A DNA stretch of 55,873 nt from an uncultured Megasphaera sp. (GTDB lineage Bacteria; Bacillota; Negativicutes; Veillonellales; Megasphaeraceae). Both the position numbers and the translations under genes were made by a program. Under the pieces are notes generated by a model. It saw only the letters and a program-made list of their open reading frames with translations, did not search any database and had not been told where the DNA came from. Positions 43,111-51,235 of this stretch are shown piece by piece; within the stretch, counting starts at the first letter, position 1; each line of letters begins with the position of its first letter. Location of the stretch: the NCBI RefSeq assembly GCF_900539295.1, contig NZ_UQBH01000015.1, positions 1 to 55,873 of the forward strand, given 5' to 3'.

Positions 43111-43715
43111 TAGGCTCTCGTTGGACGCCTGATGAATTTTTGTCCGATGCCGTGGATATAGCGCCCAAACTCTTGGGACAGTACCTCGTCCACGATACCC
43201 CGGAAGGCCGTTGTGCCGGACGGATTGTTGAAACGGAGGCTTACGGCTGCCGATATAAAGGCGCCGTTGATGACGGGTCGCACAGCTTCAAAGGAATGAC
43301 CCGGCGGACGGCACCGATGTTTCATGTCGGCGGCATCAGTTATGTTTATTTTATTTATGGGATGTATTCCTGTTTTAATGTCGTTACCGGTCCGGCCGGA
43401 CAGGGACAAGCCGTCCTCATTCGCGCCGTCGAGCCGGTTATTGGCCTGGAGTTAATGGCCGGTCGCCGAAAGGCAAAGATACTTGGCAGAAACCTGACAA
43501 ACGGTCCGGGGAAGCTCTGTCAGGCTTTCGGAATTACAAGAGAACAGAACGAGCTCGATTTGACGGCATCCGGCCTTTATCTGGCTCACAGTGAGAATGA
43601 GTCTGCTTTTGATATTGTGCAGACGACGCGCATTAATATTGACTACGCCACGTATGGAAAGCATTTTCCCTGGCGTTTTTATATTAATGACAATCCTTAT
43701 GTATCTAAGGTGTGA
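43107..43715 (+). CDS. 3-methyladenine DNA glycosylase (AAG/Mpg)
   Basis: A 202-residue alkylation-repair glycosylase. Catalytic glutamate in RIVETEAY; SYVYFIYGMYSCFNVVTG, VLIRAVEP and NLTNGPGKLCQAFGI match the family. Overlaps IclR by four bases, so the two are translationally coupled, an unusual partner. Confidence 0.93.
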   Translation: MIGSRWTPDEFLSDAVDIAPKLLGQYLVHDTPEGRCAGRIVETEAYGCRYKGAVDDGSHSFKGMTRRTAPMFHVGGISYVYFIYGMYSCFNVVTGPAGQGQAVLIRAVEPVIGLELMAGRRKAKILGRNLTNGPGKLCQAFGITREQNELDLTASGLYLAHSENESAFDIVQTTRINIDYATYGKHFPWRFYINDNPYVSKV

Positions 43716-43737
43716 TAAGTTTTAGGGGGAGATTACT

Positions 43738-44646
43738 ATTATTCAATTCAGAGAATTTCGATTAGAAGATAAACCGCTCATCGATGCCTATTTTCAGGAA
43801 AAACGATATGAACAGGCTGATGCGACTTTTATGACCTTGTTTGCCTGGCAAAAGCCGTATGAAATTCAGTGGGCCGAAGAAGACAACGTACTCTATGTCC
43901 GCTCGGGCCGCGGTAAAAAGCAGTTTTGGATTCCGCCTTTTGCCCGCAAAGACGGAAGCTTCGTCAAAGGCGTCCTGCGCATGCATGAGTGGTTTGAAGA
44001 ACACGGCTACCCTTTCCTTATGAAAGGCGTTACGCCGGCAGCTGTCGAACGAATCAAGGCCCTTTGTGAAGACTGTTATGACTTCACGCCGGACCGGGAT
44101 AACTATGAATACGTCTATTTGACCCAGAGTTTGATTAATTTATCCGGTAAGAAATTCCGCCAGAAGAAAAATAATCTCAATCACTTCCGCAACCAATATA
44201 TCGGTAACTGGGAATATGTACCCATTACAGAAGATATCTTTGATGAATGTCTGGAAGCCGAAAAGACTTGGTATAATCAGCATGAAGACGGCGATGACGA
44301 TGATGAGCTCTTAGGTGAACGTCACGCTATCGAAACGGTATTCAATAACTGGTCGGCCCTGAAGCCGACAGGCGGTGCCATTCGCATGTATAATAAAATC
44401 GTCGCCTTTTCTATCGGCGAAATGCTCAATGACGATACGGCCATCATCCACTTTGAAAAGAGTGATCCTACGATTCGCGGCCTGTATCAGGCGATTAACC
44501 ATGAATTTGTCGTCCACGCCTGGGCCCATACGACCTACATCAATCGTGAAGAAGACATGGGGATTCCCGGCCTGCGCCATTCCAAGGAATCGTACAATCC
44601 CGACCATTTCGTAGAAAAATACGACGTTACACTGCGTAAAAAATAA
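43738..44646 (+). CDS. DUF2156 protein, apparent AUU start
   Basis: A 302-residue protein resembling the DUF2156 group, a GNAT/FemAB-like fold related to the C-terminal domain of phosphatidylglycerol lysyltransferase. The first ATG is 43831, but the frame is open back to a TAG at 43723. The 31 residues between (FREFRLEDKPLIDAYF...) look like the family N-terminus. AGGGGGAG (43724-43731) stands six bases before ATT 43738 and nine before ATT 43741, with no ATG, GTG or TTG in between. I therefore place the start at the ATT. It is followed 12 bases later by an Eis-like acetyltransferase, probably an operon. Substrate unknown. Confidence 0.75.
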   Translation: MIQFREFRLEDKPLIDAYFQEKRYEQADATFMTLFAWQKPYEIQWAEEDNVLYVRSGRGKKQFWIPPFARKDGSFVKGVLRMHEWFEEHGYPFLMKGVTPAAVERIKALCEDCYDFTPDRDNYEYVYLTQSLINLSGKKFRQKKNNLNHFRNQYIGNWEYVPITEDIFDECLEAEKTWYNQHEDGDDDDELLGERHAIETVFNNWSALKPTGGAIRMYNKIVAFSIGEMLNDDTAIIHFEKSDPTIRGLYQAINHEFVVHAWAHTTYINREEDMGIPGLRHSKESYNPDHFVEKYDVTLRKK

Positions 44647-44658
44647 GGGGGCTTTTTT

Positions 44659-45819
44659 ATGGATTTCCGCTTGGCTTCTAAAGAAGACCGGGGCCTCGTT
44701 GAAAGCCTTTGGGACTACTGTTTTGAACATCGGGAAGATCCGTTCTTCCAGTGGTACTTCAACAACTTCTATCAGCCGGAAAACGTTCTCATCGGCTTTC
44801 AAGACGATGAGATGGCCTGCCTGACTCACCTCAATCTCTATACCCTGTCTCTGCGGGGCAAGGCAATCGACACGTCGTATATCGTCGGTTTGGCGACTCA
44901 TCCGGCAGCCCGGCGCGGCGGCATTGGCGGCAAACTGTTGACAGCGTCCCTGGCAGAAATGAAAAGACGGGGCCATTACGTCAATATCCTCATGCCCAGC
45001 AAGGCCGGTTTTTATCAACCCTATGGCTATGAACTCTACTGTCACCAGTGGAAGGAAACCTTACCCCTTGAGGCCCTGCGTCCCCTGACTGATCGGACTG
45101 TACGCTACGCTTTCGTCAACAGCAGTGATCAGTGGCCCTACTTGGCTGCCGTTTACGAGGGCTACACCAAAGGTCTTTCGGGGTATGCCTTGCGTGATGA
45201 AAAGAGTTGGCGCAGTCATATCGACGCTCAGTTAAAGGAAGGCAATATCGCTGTCTGCTTCGATGGTGATACCCCTATCGGCTATGCCTTTTATCAACTG
45301 GGACAGCCGACGATTGTCAGCGGTGAATTCGTCTATACCTGCCGCAAGGGCAAGAGGGGTCTCCTCGGCTATATGTACAACCATCGCTCCCAGGGCGAGG
45401 CTTTTCAGTGGAACGAAGGCATTCACGACCAGTCCTATCGCTTCTACCCCGATGGAAAATCGGGTCACGAAACGATGCCCTTCATGACCGGCCGTATTGT
45501 CGATGTCAAAGGTGCTTTAGAACAGCTCCCTTATCGAAATGACGGCACCGTTACCTTCCATACGGAAGATCCCTTGGCCGATTGGAACTGCGGGACTTTT
45601 ACCCTAACCGTAACTGACGGACGCGGCACGGTCGTGAAAGAAACGGAAAAAGACGCTGACGTCACCATGCCCATCGGAACCCTGGCCTTATTGGTCTTTG
45701 GCGCCATGGATATAAGTGACTTAGCCTTCAACGAAAAACTTAAAGGTCCAGACGAGGCCTTATCGACTTTGCAGGCTTTGTTCCCGACAGAAAAAAACTG
45801 GATCAACGAATGGTATTAA
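44659..45819 (+). CDS. Eis-like GNAT acetyltransferase
   Basis: A 386-residue protein with an N-terminal GNAT (1-140; acetyl-CoA loop VGLATHPAARRGGIGGKLL), a second GNAT-like region and a C-terminal sterol-carrier-like domain (about 290-386), the Eis layout. Eis enzymes acetylate amines, including aminoglycosides, but housekeeping members are common, so no resistance role is claimed. Closely follows the DUF2156 gene; a terminator follows. Confidence 0.85.
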   Translation: MDFRLASKEDRGLVESLWDYCFEHREDPFFQWYFNNFYQPENVLIGFQDDEMACLTHLNLYTLSLRGKAIDTSYIVGLATHPAARRGGIGGKLLTASLAEMKRRGHYVNILMPSKAGFYQPYGYELYCHQWKETLPLEALRPLTDRTVRYAFVNSSDQWPYLAAVYEGYTKGLSGYALRDEKSWRSHIDAQLKEGNIAVCFDGDTPIGYAFYQLGQPTIVSGEFVYTCRKGKRGLLGYMYNHRSQGEAFQWNEGIHDQSYRFYPDGKSGHETMPFMTGRIVDVKGALEQLPYRNDGTVTFHTEDPLADWNCGTFTLTVTDGRGTVVKETEKDADVTMPIGTLALLVFGAMDISDLAFNEKLKGPDEALSTLQALFPTEKNWINEWY

Positions 45820-45830
45820 AAGACTTTTAT

Positions 45831-45864
45831 AAAATGCTGTCTCTTCGGGGGCAGCATTTTTAGC
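45831..45864 (+). terminator. Terminator after the acetyltransferase gene
   Basis: Stem AAAATGCTG/CAGCATTTT (45831-45839 with 45852-45860) followed by T. The gap on to 46091 is AT-rich; I see nothing else definite in it. Confidence 0.85.
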
Positions 45865-46091
45865 AGCCAGCCTGTTTCATAAAGGCCGATGTCCCATGAT
45901 AATGTTTTCCTGTCAAGAATTGTTGTGAAACGAATTTACATTAGTTTATGGTGCGGATAATTAGGTAAATACGCGAATTATAAAATTAAAAACAGCCTTT
46001 GTTTACGAAATAAGTAAACTTGTAAATGACTGCCGGATTATAAATGTGATCCATCTTCTTATCAATATGAGAAAGAGAATTGGAGTGTGTC

Positions 46092-47426
46092 GTGAGAAAT
46101 TGGGTTCGTCGTCATAAGAAAAAAATCATAAGAGTCTTCATGGTCCTTCTTGTCATCGCTGCTGCTCTTTATGGCCTTTGTTTTTACATGAGCTATAAGG
46201 CTGCCGATATTTTTAACAAGACCGTTGCCGAGCGCCAGCTATTTCTGGGGACGGTTACCGTAGAGCGATTGACGGCGACACCCGGCGGAACCGTGTCCTT
46301 TGAAAACCTGCTGTGGGTCGATTCTGACGGCAAAAAGTTGGCAGAGATACCGGAGGGGCAGTTTACCGTTAAGATACGGGATATCGTCACCGGTCATATC
46401 GGGACGCAGACCATCGAGACGGTGACCTTGAATGATGCCTACCTCCATTTGATTTTTAACGACAAGATGGAGCTGCAGCACATCAAGTCCAATCAGGATG
46501 GCGACACGAAAAAAGAGAAGAAGGCTGTCGAACTCACGGGGCCAAAGGGCAACCGTCCCTTTAACTGTCGTGTCGTACTGCACCACAGCGTTATAGAAGC
46601 AGAATCGCCGGACCGTCACTTTACCATGGAAGACGTCGATTTAGACGCGGATATCCATACCAAAGGCAAGACAAACCTTAACTTACAGACAGGTCCTTTT
46701 TCAGGAACCGTTGCTGCGAAATCCCTGCGAATCCGGGGCAGCATCGACTTTAGGCCCGATACGCCTCAATATGATTTATTCCTTCTCCTGACGGACTGCA
46801 ATCCCAAGTCCCTCGGTGCCGGCCTCGATATCACGGATCCGGCGACGATTTCCGCCGATATAAGAGGTCCTTTGAATAAGCCCGTTATCGATGGCATTTT
46901 AACGATGGATAAGCTCGATATTACGACCTTAGTATTTACTGACGTCAAAGGTCAGGTTCACTATGAAGGCGGGAAACTCGATATCAACGATGTGACCGCC
47001 GGTGTATTCGGCGGCTCCATGAAGGGAACGGGACAGGTCAACTTAGATGAAAAATCATACACGGCAGACATCGTCGGAACCAAGCTTCAGGGCAGTATTG
47101 CCGCTCATGACTTATTTTTGCGCTGCGATGTAGACCTCAACCTTCATATGGAAGAAAACCGTACAGCCGGTACCAAGGCCGTTTACGGTGATTTTCGCTC
47201 CGGTCCCGGCCGTTACCACGGCCTGCCCTTCCGCGGTATTTCCGGTTCTTTTGCTCAGGACGGGAAGGATCTTCACTTCCAAGATGTCATCATATCCATG
47301 TTCTTTGGCGACGTTTCGACCGATGCTTTGTCGATTGTCGACGGCAAGGTGCACATGGAAACCATCCATGTCAACTACAAGGATGGCAGCCACAGTCACC
47401 ATAAAGGTCCAGGTTTTGATAATTAA
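46092..47426 (+). CDS. AsmA-like / DUF748-type envelope protein
   Basis: A 444-residue protein with a basic start (RNWVRRHKKKIIRVF), one membrane helix (about 16-38) and a long periplasmic beta-rich body. Features such as GTVTVERLTATPGGTVSFENLLW and GVFGGSMKGTGQVNLDE are typical of AsmA/TamB relatives, which act in lipid transport or outer-membrane assembly. A His/Lys-rich end (DGSHSHHKGPG). The GTG at 46092 with TTGGAG ahead is chosen; TTG 46080 is the upstream alternative. It stands alone. Confidence 0.72.
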   Translation: MRNWVRRHKKKIIRVFMVLLVIAAALYGLCFYMSYKAADIFNKTVAERQLFLGTVTVERLTATPGGTVSFENLLWVDSDGKKLAEIPEGQFTVKIRDIVTGHIGTQTIETVTLNDAYLHLIFNDKMELQHIKSNQDGDTKKEKKAVELTGPKGNRPFNCRVVLHHSVIEAESPDRHFTMEDVDLDADIHTKGKTNLNLQTGPFSGTVAAKSLRIRGSIDFRPDTPQYDLFLLLTDCNPKSLGAGLDITDPATISADIRGPLNKPVIDGILTMDKLDITTLVFTDVKGQVHYEGGKLDINDVTAGVFGGSMKGTGQVNLDEKSYTADIVGTKLQGSIAAHDLFLRCDVDLNLHMEENRTAGTKAVYGDFRSGPGRYHGLPFRGISGSFAQDGKDLHFQDVIISMFFGDVSTDALSIVDGKVHMETIHVNYKDGSHSHHKGPGFDN

Positions 47427-47555
47427 TATTGATTTTCTTTAGAAAACAGATAAAAATAGGTTTCAGAACCTGCAAAATGTGTTATAATAAAGTTGCTTAA
47501 ATAAAAAAAGCCCGTTTTGTGCGAGTTTTGAGAAAGGACTCAAGGAGGTATTACT

Positions 47556-48068
47556 ATGCTTGATGCAAAAGTAAAAGAATTAATTAATGCTCAGATTAAT
47601 GAAGAATTTTTCTCTGAATATTTGTATTTGTCCTTTGCCAACTACTTCTATGACAACGGCCTCGACGGCTTTGCCAACTGGTATGACATTCAGGCTCAGG
47701 AAGAACATGACCACGCCCTGTTGATGCGGACTTACCTGCACAACAACGGTGAACGAGTTCTCTTTGATGCCGTTAAAAAGCCGCAGAACGATTTTGCAAG
47801 TGCTGAAGCCGTCCTCAAAGAAGGCTTGGCTCATGAACAGTATGTAACTTCCTTAATCAATAAAATCTATCATGCTGCCGACAGTGTCCATGACTACCGC
47901 ACCATGCAGTGCTTCGACTGGTTCGTCAAAGAACAGGGCGAAGAAGAAAAGAACGCTGACGACCTGCTCAAGAAATTTGAACTCTTTGGTAAAGATCCGA
48001 AAGGCCTGTATTCTCTCAATCAGGAATTGTTGGCTCGTACCTATGTAGCTCCGACCCTGGTTTTATAA
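47556..48068 (+). CDS. ftnA: Bacterial non-heme ferritin
   Basis: A 170-residue four-helix iron-storage subunit. Ferroxidase residues appear in NEEFFSEYLYLSFANYF (Glu, Tyr), DIQAQEEHDHALLM (Glu-Glu-x-x-His) and KEQGEEEKNADDLL. AAGGAGG precedes ATG 47556; a TATAAT lies near 47484 without a clear -35. It stands alone, before the cobalamin riboswitch. Confidence 0.94.
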   Translation: MLDAKVKELINAQINEEFFSEYLYLSFANYFYDNGLDGFANWYDIQAQEEHDHALLMRTYLHNNGERVLFDAVKKPQNDFASAEAVLKEGLAHEQYVTSLINKIYHAADSVHDYRTMQCFDWFVKEQGEEEKNADDLLKKFELFGKDPKGLYSLNQELLARTYVAPTLVL

Positions 48069-48113
48069 GGTAAGGGATAGGGTTTACTTCTTCAGTACAA
48101 ATACATAGCGTAT

Positions 48114-48264
48114 ATCAGGTGCGTAAGCTCAATAGAGAAGTCCGGTGAAAGACCGGCGCGGTCCCGCCGCTGTAAGGAGGAGCCCGGCTGCACGATGCCA
48201 CTGTACGGATTCGTATGGGAAGGCGCAGCAAGGCTGTGAATCCGAGCCAGAAGAACTGCCTGGT
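48114..48264 (+). promoter_or_regulatory. Cobalamin riboswitch
   Basis: Classic element: closing stem ATCAGG/CCTGGT (48114-48119 with 48259-48264), GTCCGGTGAAAGACCGG hairpin, the GCGGTCCCGCCGCTGT box, GATGCCACTG, GGGAAGGCG and GAGCCAGAAGAACTGCC. It binds a B12 form. It lies in the 385-base gap between ferritin and cbiK, which holds no gene. Confidence 0.96.
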
Positions 48265-48338
48265 TAAAAATCACCGATTGACCTGCGAGCGATAGGGATG
48301 GCGATTGATAGTCAGAACGCACGACGATATAGACTAGG

Positions 48339-48386
48339 AGAGTCTCGCATAATGTCATTGGACATCTATGCGGGGCTCTTTTTTTA
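48339..48386 (+). terminator. Expression-platform terminator of the cobalamin riboswitch
   Basis: A 13-bp stem (48339-48351 with 48367-48379, CGCATA/TATGCG core) with an inner TGTC/GACA and seven T. The left arm overlaps a second hairpin AGACT/AGTCT (48331-48335 with 48341-48345), a likely antiterminator, so transcriptional control is expected. Confidence 0.85.
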
Positions 48387-48453
48387 TGAGGATCATCGAT
48401 GGTGAACGCTTAATGTATATATCTTAAATTTTTTATTTAAAGGAGAGATTGTT

Positions 48454-49455
48454 ATGCTTCGCAAAAAAATGAAAACCGCCTTGATTCTGTCCCTGGCTAT
48501 TACGTCCTTTGGTGCTTTTGGTGCCACGTCCTTTGCTGCCGGCTATACCCTCAACCCGGAAGTCAAAGATGCGACGCCGGCTTTAAAGCAGGCTGCTGAA
48601 ATCGGTGTCCGCACGTACAACAACCCGGCTATGCAGAACGTCGCCAACAAAGACGCCATCTTGGTCCTCAGCTTTGGTACGACCTATAAAGACAGCCGTC
48701 AGAAGACCATTGATAAGACCGTAGCCGACATTCAGGCTGCTCATCCGAATCAGAAAGTCGTCGTCGCCTTCACGTCGCATATCATCGTCGACCGCATTAA
48801 AGCCAAAGAAGGCCTCGATATTCCGACGCCGGAAAAAGCTATGGAACAGTTGAAAGAAGAAGGCTATACCCGCGTTGCCATCACGTCTCTCGACGTCATT
48901 CCAGGCATGGAATACGCCTATGACTCGGCTATTTTTGACCTCTACAAGAATGATTTCAAGAAAATGACCCTCGGCACGCCGATTCTCTACTGGATGGGTC
49001 AGGAAGATCAGCGCGATGACGTTGAAGAATTTGTCCAAGCCTTTTCGACGCAGTTCCCTAAAATCGGCGAAAAAGAAGCCGTTTTAGTTATGGCTCACGG
49101 CACGCCCCATCCGGCTAACGCCTACTACTCCGTCGTTCAGAACCGCCTCGACTCGGCAAACCTCGGCAACGTTTACATCTATTCCGTTGAAGGCTGGCCT
49201 CATTTGGATACGGTCATCCCCCTGCTCAAAGCGAAAGGGATTAAACACGTCACCCTCATGCCGATGATGATGGTTGCCGGTGACCACGCCAACAATGACA
49301 TGGCCGGTGCCGAAGAAGATTCCCATAAGAGCATCCTCGAAAAAGAAGGCATTACCGTTACTCCCTATATCCACGGCCTCGGTGAAAATGACGCCATCCG
49401 TCATATGTTCGTCGAACGGGCCGACGAAGCCTGGAATGCTTTAGAAGCTGAATAA
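48454..49455 (+). CDS. cbiK: Exported CbiK-type sirohydrochlorin cobaltochelatase
   Basis: A 333-residue chelatase. CbiK motifs: LSFGTTYKDSR, MAHGTPHPANAYY (catalytic histidine), and MMMVAGDHANNDMAGAEEDSHKS with the second histidine. It also has an N-terminal signal peptide (MKTALILSLAITSFGAFG...) with a probable cut at SFA-AG, which a cytoplasmic cobaltochelatase would not need. Periplasmic CbiK forms are known in Desulfovibrio. It sits behind a cobalamin riboswitch, so B12 would lower its expression, but no other cob/cbi gene is in the window. Confidence 0.9.
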   Translation: MLRKKMKTALILSLAITSFGAFGATSFAAGYTLNPEVKDATPALKQAAEIGVRTYNNPAMQNVANKDAILVLSFGTTYKDSRQKTIDKTVADIQAAHPNQKVVVAFTSHIIVDRIKAKEGLDIPTPEKAMEQLKEEGYTRVAITSLDVIPGMEYAYDSAIFDLYKNDFKKMTLGTPILYWMGQEDQRDDVEEFVQAFSTQFPKIGEKEAVLVMAHGTPHPANAYYSVVQNRLDSANLGNVYIYSVEGWPHLDTVIPLLKAKGIKHVTLMPMMMVAGDHANNDMAGAEEDSHKSILEKEGITVTPYIHGLGENDAIRHMFVERADEAWNALEAE

Positions 49456-49509
49456 TTTGACTTCATGGAATTTTTTGATACCAAATTAGTCCATCCTTTT
49501 CATGTATTA

Positions 49510-49563
49510 TTCCACTCCCGCCTCTTGTATACTTGAATCACGAAGAACACGTAGTAAAACGTG
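49510..49563 (+). promoter_or_regulatory. pct promoter with motif shared with crt
   Basis: TTCCA (49510-49514), 10 bases, TTGTATACT (49525-49533, containing the -10), 4 bases, TCAC (49538-49541). The same pattern with the same spacings precedes crt. An inverted repeat CACGT/ACGTG follows (49548-49552 with 49559-49563). Confidence 0.55.
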
Positions 49564-49583
49564 AGATATAGGAGATGGAAGAC

Positions 49584-51167
49584 ATGAAACAAGTGAAAAT
49601 AATTACAGCTCAAGAAGCGGCGATGCTGGTAAAAGACGGCGACGTCGTAACGACAAACGGATTCGTCGGTTCCGGTCAGCCCGAAGCCTTGACCAGCGCC
49701 TTGGAAGAACGGTTCTTAGAAAGCGGTGCACCTAAGGATTTGACCCTCATCTACGCTGCCTCTCAGGGGAACACGGACGGCCGCGGCGGCGATCATTTTG
49801 CTCACGAAGGCATGTTGAAAAAAGCTATCTTGGGTCACTGGAATGCCGTTACCGCCCTTCAGGCTCTTGTAAACGACAATAAAATCCAGGCTTATAATCT
49901 GCCTCAAGGCACATTGTCTCAATATTTCCGCGACGTTGCAGCCCATCGCCTGGGCACGATCACTCACGTCGGTCTCGATACCTTTGCCGACCCCCGCATC
50001 AGTGGCGGCCGCCTCAACGATGTTACTAAAGAAGATTTCGTCAAAGTCGTCGAAATCGACGGCCATGAACAACTCTTCTATCCGCGCATGGATATGAACG
50101 TCGGCTTTATTCGCGGCACCTATGCCGATGAATGGGGCAACGTCGTCATGAGCAAGGAAGTTTCTCCTTTCGATGCCACTCCCTTGGCTCAGGCCGTTCA
50201 TAACAGCGGCGGCACCGTCGTCGTCCAGGTCGAAAAAATCGTCAAAGGCGGAACCTTGGACCCGAAATTGGTCAAAGTACCGGGCATCTACGTCGACTAC
50301 CTCGTTCAAGTAGATGATGAAGCTAAGCGCCAGCAGTCCTTCGACTGTGAATACGATCCGTCCTTGACCGGCGAAACGACGATTCCTGTCAAAGCCCTCG
50401 ATCCGGCTCCGCTCAATGCTAAAAAAGTCATTGCCCGCCGGGCTGCCCTCCTGCTCCTCAACATGAGCAGTGAAGCGGTCATTAACTTGGGTATCGGCAT
50501 TCCGGAACTCGTTTCCTCCGTTGCCAATGAAGAAGGCATCGGCGACAGCCTGACCATGACTGTCGAAGCAGGGGCCATTGGCGGCATTCCTCTCGGCGGC
50601 GTTCGTTTTGGGGCCTCAGTCAATGCCGAAGCCTATATGGACCAGGCTACCCAGTTCGACTTCTACGATGGCGGCGGCTTGGATTTGACCTGCCTCGGTC
50701 TGGCCGAATGCGATAAAGAAGGCAACATCAACGTTTCTAAATTCGGTACGCGCATTGCCGGCTGCGGCGGCTTCGTCAACATTACCCAGAATACGAAGAA
50801 CGTCGTCTTCTGCGGTACCTTTACGACGGGCAAACTGCGTGAAGAAATCAAAGACGGAGAACTCCACATCCTCCAGGAAGGGAAAGTCAAGAAATTCGTT
50901 CCTGAAGTCGGCCACATCACCTTCAGCGGCAACTATGCCCGTAAGCATAAACAGCATGTCCTGTACATCACCGAACGCGCTGTCTTTGAAATGAAAGAAG
51001 ACGGCGTCCACCTTACAGAAATCGCACCGGGCATCGACCTGCAGAAAGATGTCCTCGATCAGATGGGTTTCACGCCGATCATCGACGATGTCAAGATTAT
51101 GCCGGCCTTCCTGTTCAAAGACCAGCCAATGGGCTTGAAACAAATGAAAGAAGACCTGAAAAAATAA
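49584..51167 (+). CDS. pct: Propionate CoA-transferase (acyl-CoA:acetate CoA-transferase)
   Basis: A 527-residue family I CoA-transferase of the fused alpha-beta type. The catalytic glutamate is in TVEAGAIGG. SQGNTDGRGGDHFAHEGM and GCGGFVNITQ also match the family, and the whole agrees with my recollection of Megasphaera Pct at roughly 60 per cent by eye. It exchanges CoA between short-chain acids (acetate, propionate, butyrate, lactate). ATG 49584 is spaced nine bases from AGGAG; ATG 49575 is too close to it. Followed by a strong terminator. Confidence 0.9.
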   Translation: MKQVKIITAQEAAMLVKDGDVVTTNGFVGSGQPEALTSALEERFLESGAPKDLTLIYAASQGNTDGRGGDHFAHEGMLKKAILGHWNAVTALQALVNDNKIQAYNLPQGTLSQYFRDVAAHRLGTITHVGLDTFADPRISGGRLNDVTKEDFVKVVEIDGHEQLFYPRMDMNVGFIRGTYADEWGNVVMSKEVSPFDATPLAQAVHNSGGTVVVQVEKIVKGGTLDPKLVKVPGIYVDYLVQVDDEAKRQQSFDCEYDPSLTGETTIPVKALDPAPLNAKKVIARRAALLLLNMSSEAVINLGIGIPELVSSVANEEGIGDSLTMTVEAGAIGGIPLGGVRFGASVNAEAYMDQATQFDFYDGGGLDLTCLGLAECDKEGNINVSKFGTRIAGCGGFVNITQNTKNVVFCGTFTTGKLREEIKDGELHILQEGKVKKFVPEVGHITFSGNYARKHKQHVLYITERAVFEMKEDGVHLTEIAPGIDLQKDVLDQMGFTPIIDDVKIMPAFLFKDQPMGLKQMKEDLKK

Positions 51168-51183
51168 GCTCCGTAAATATACG

Positions 51184-51217
51184 AAAACCGCTCCACGATA
51201 TCATGGAGCGGTTTTTT
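51184..51217. terminator. Terminator between pct and the HTH gene
   Basis: A 12-bp stem AAAACCGCTCCA/TGGAGCGGTTTT (51184-51195 with 51204-51215), T-run on plus and A-run on the other side. Confidence 0.92.
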
Positions 51218-51235
51218 TAGTATATAGAATTTTTA

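Noticed and set aside
44659..45819. Antibiotic-resistance role for the Eis-like acetyltransferase
   Set aside because: Only the fold is shared; many members have other substrates and the context gives no support.
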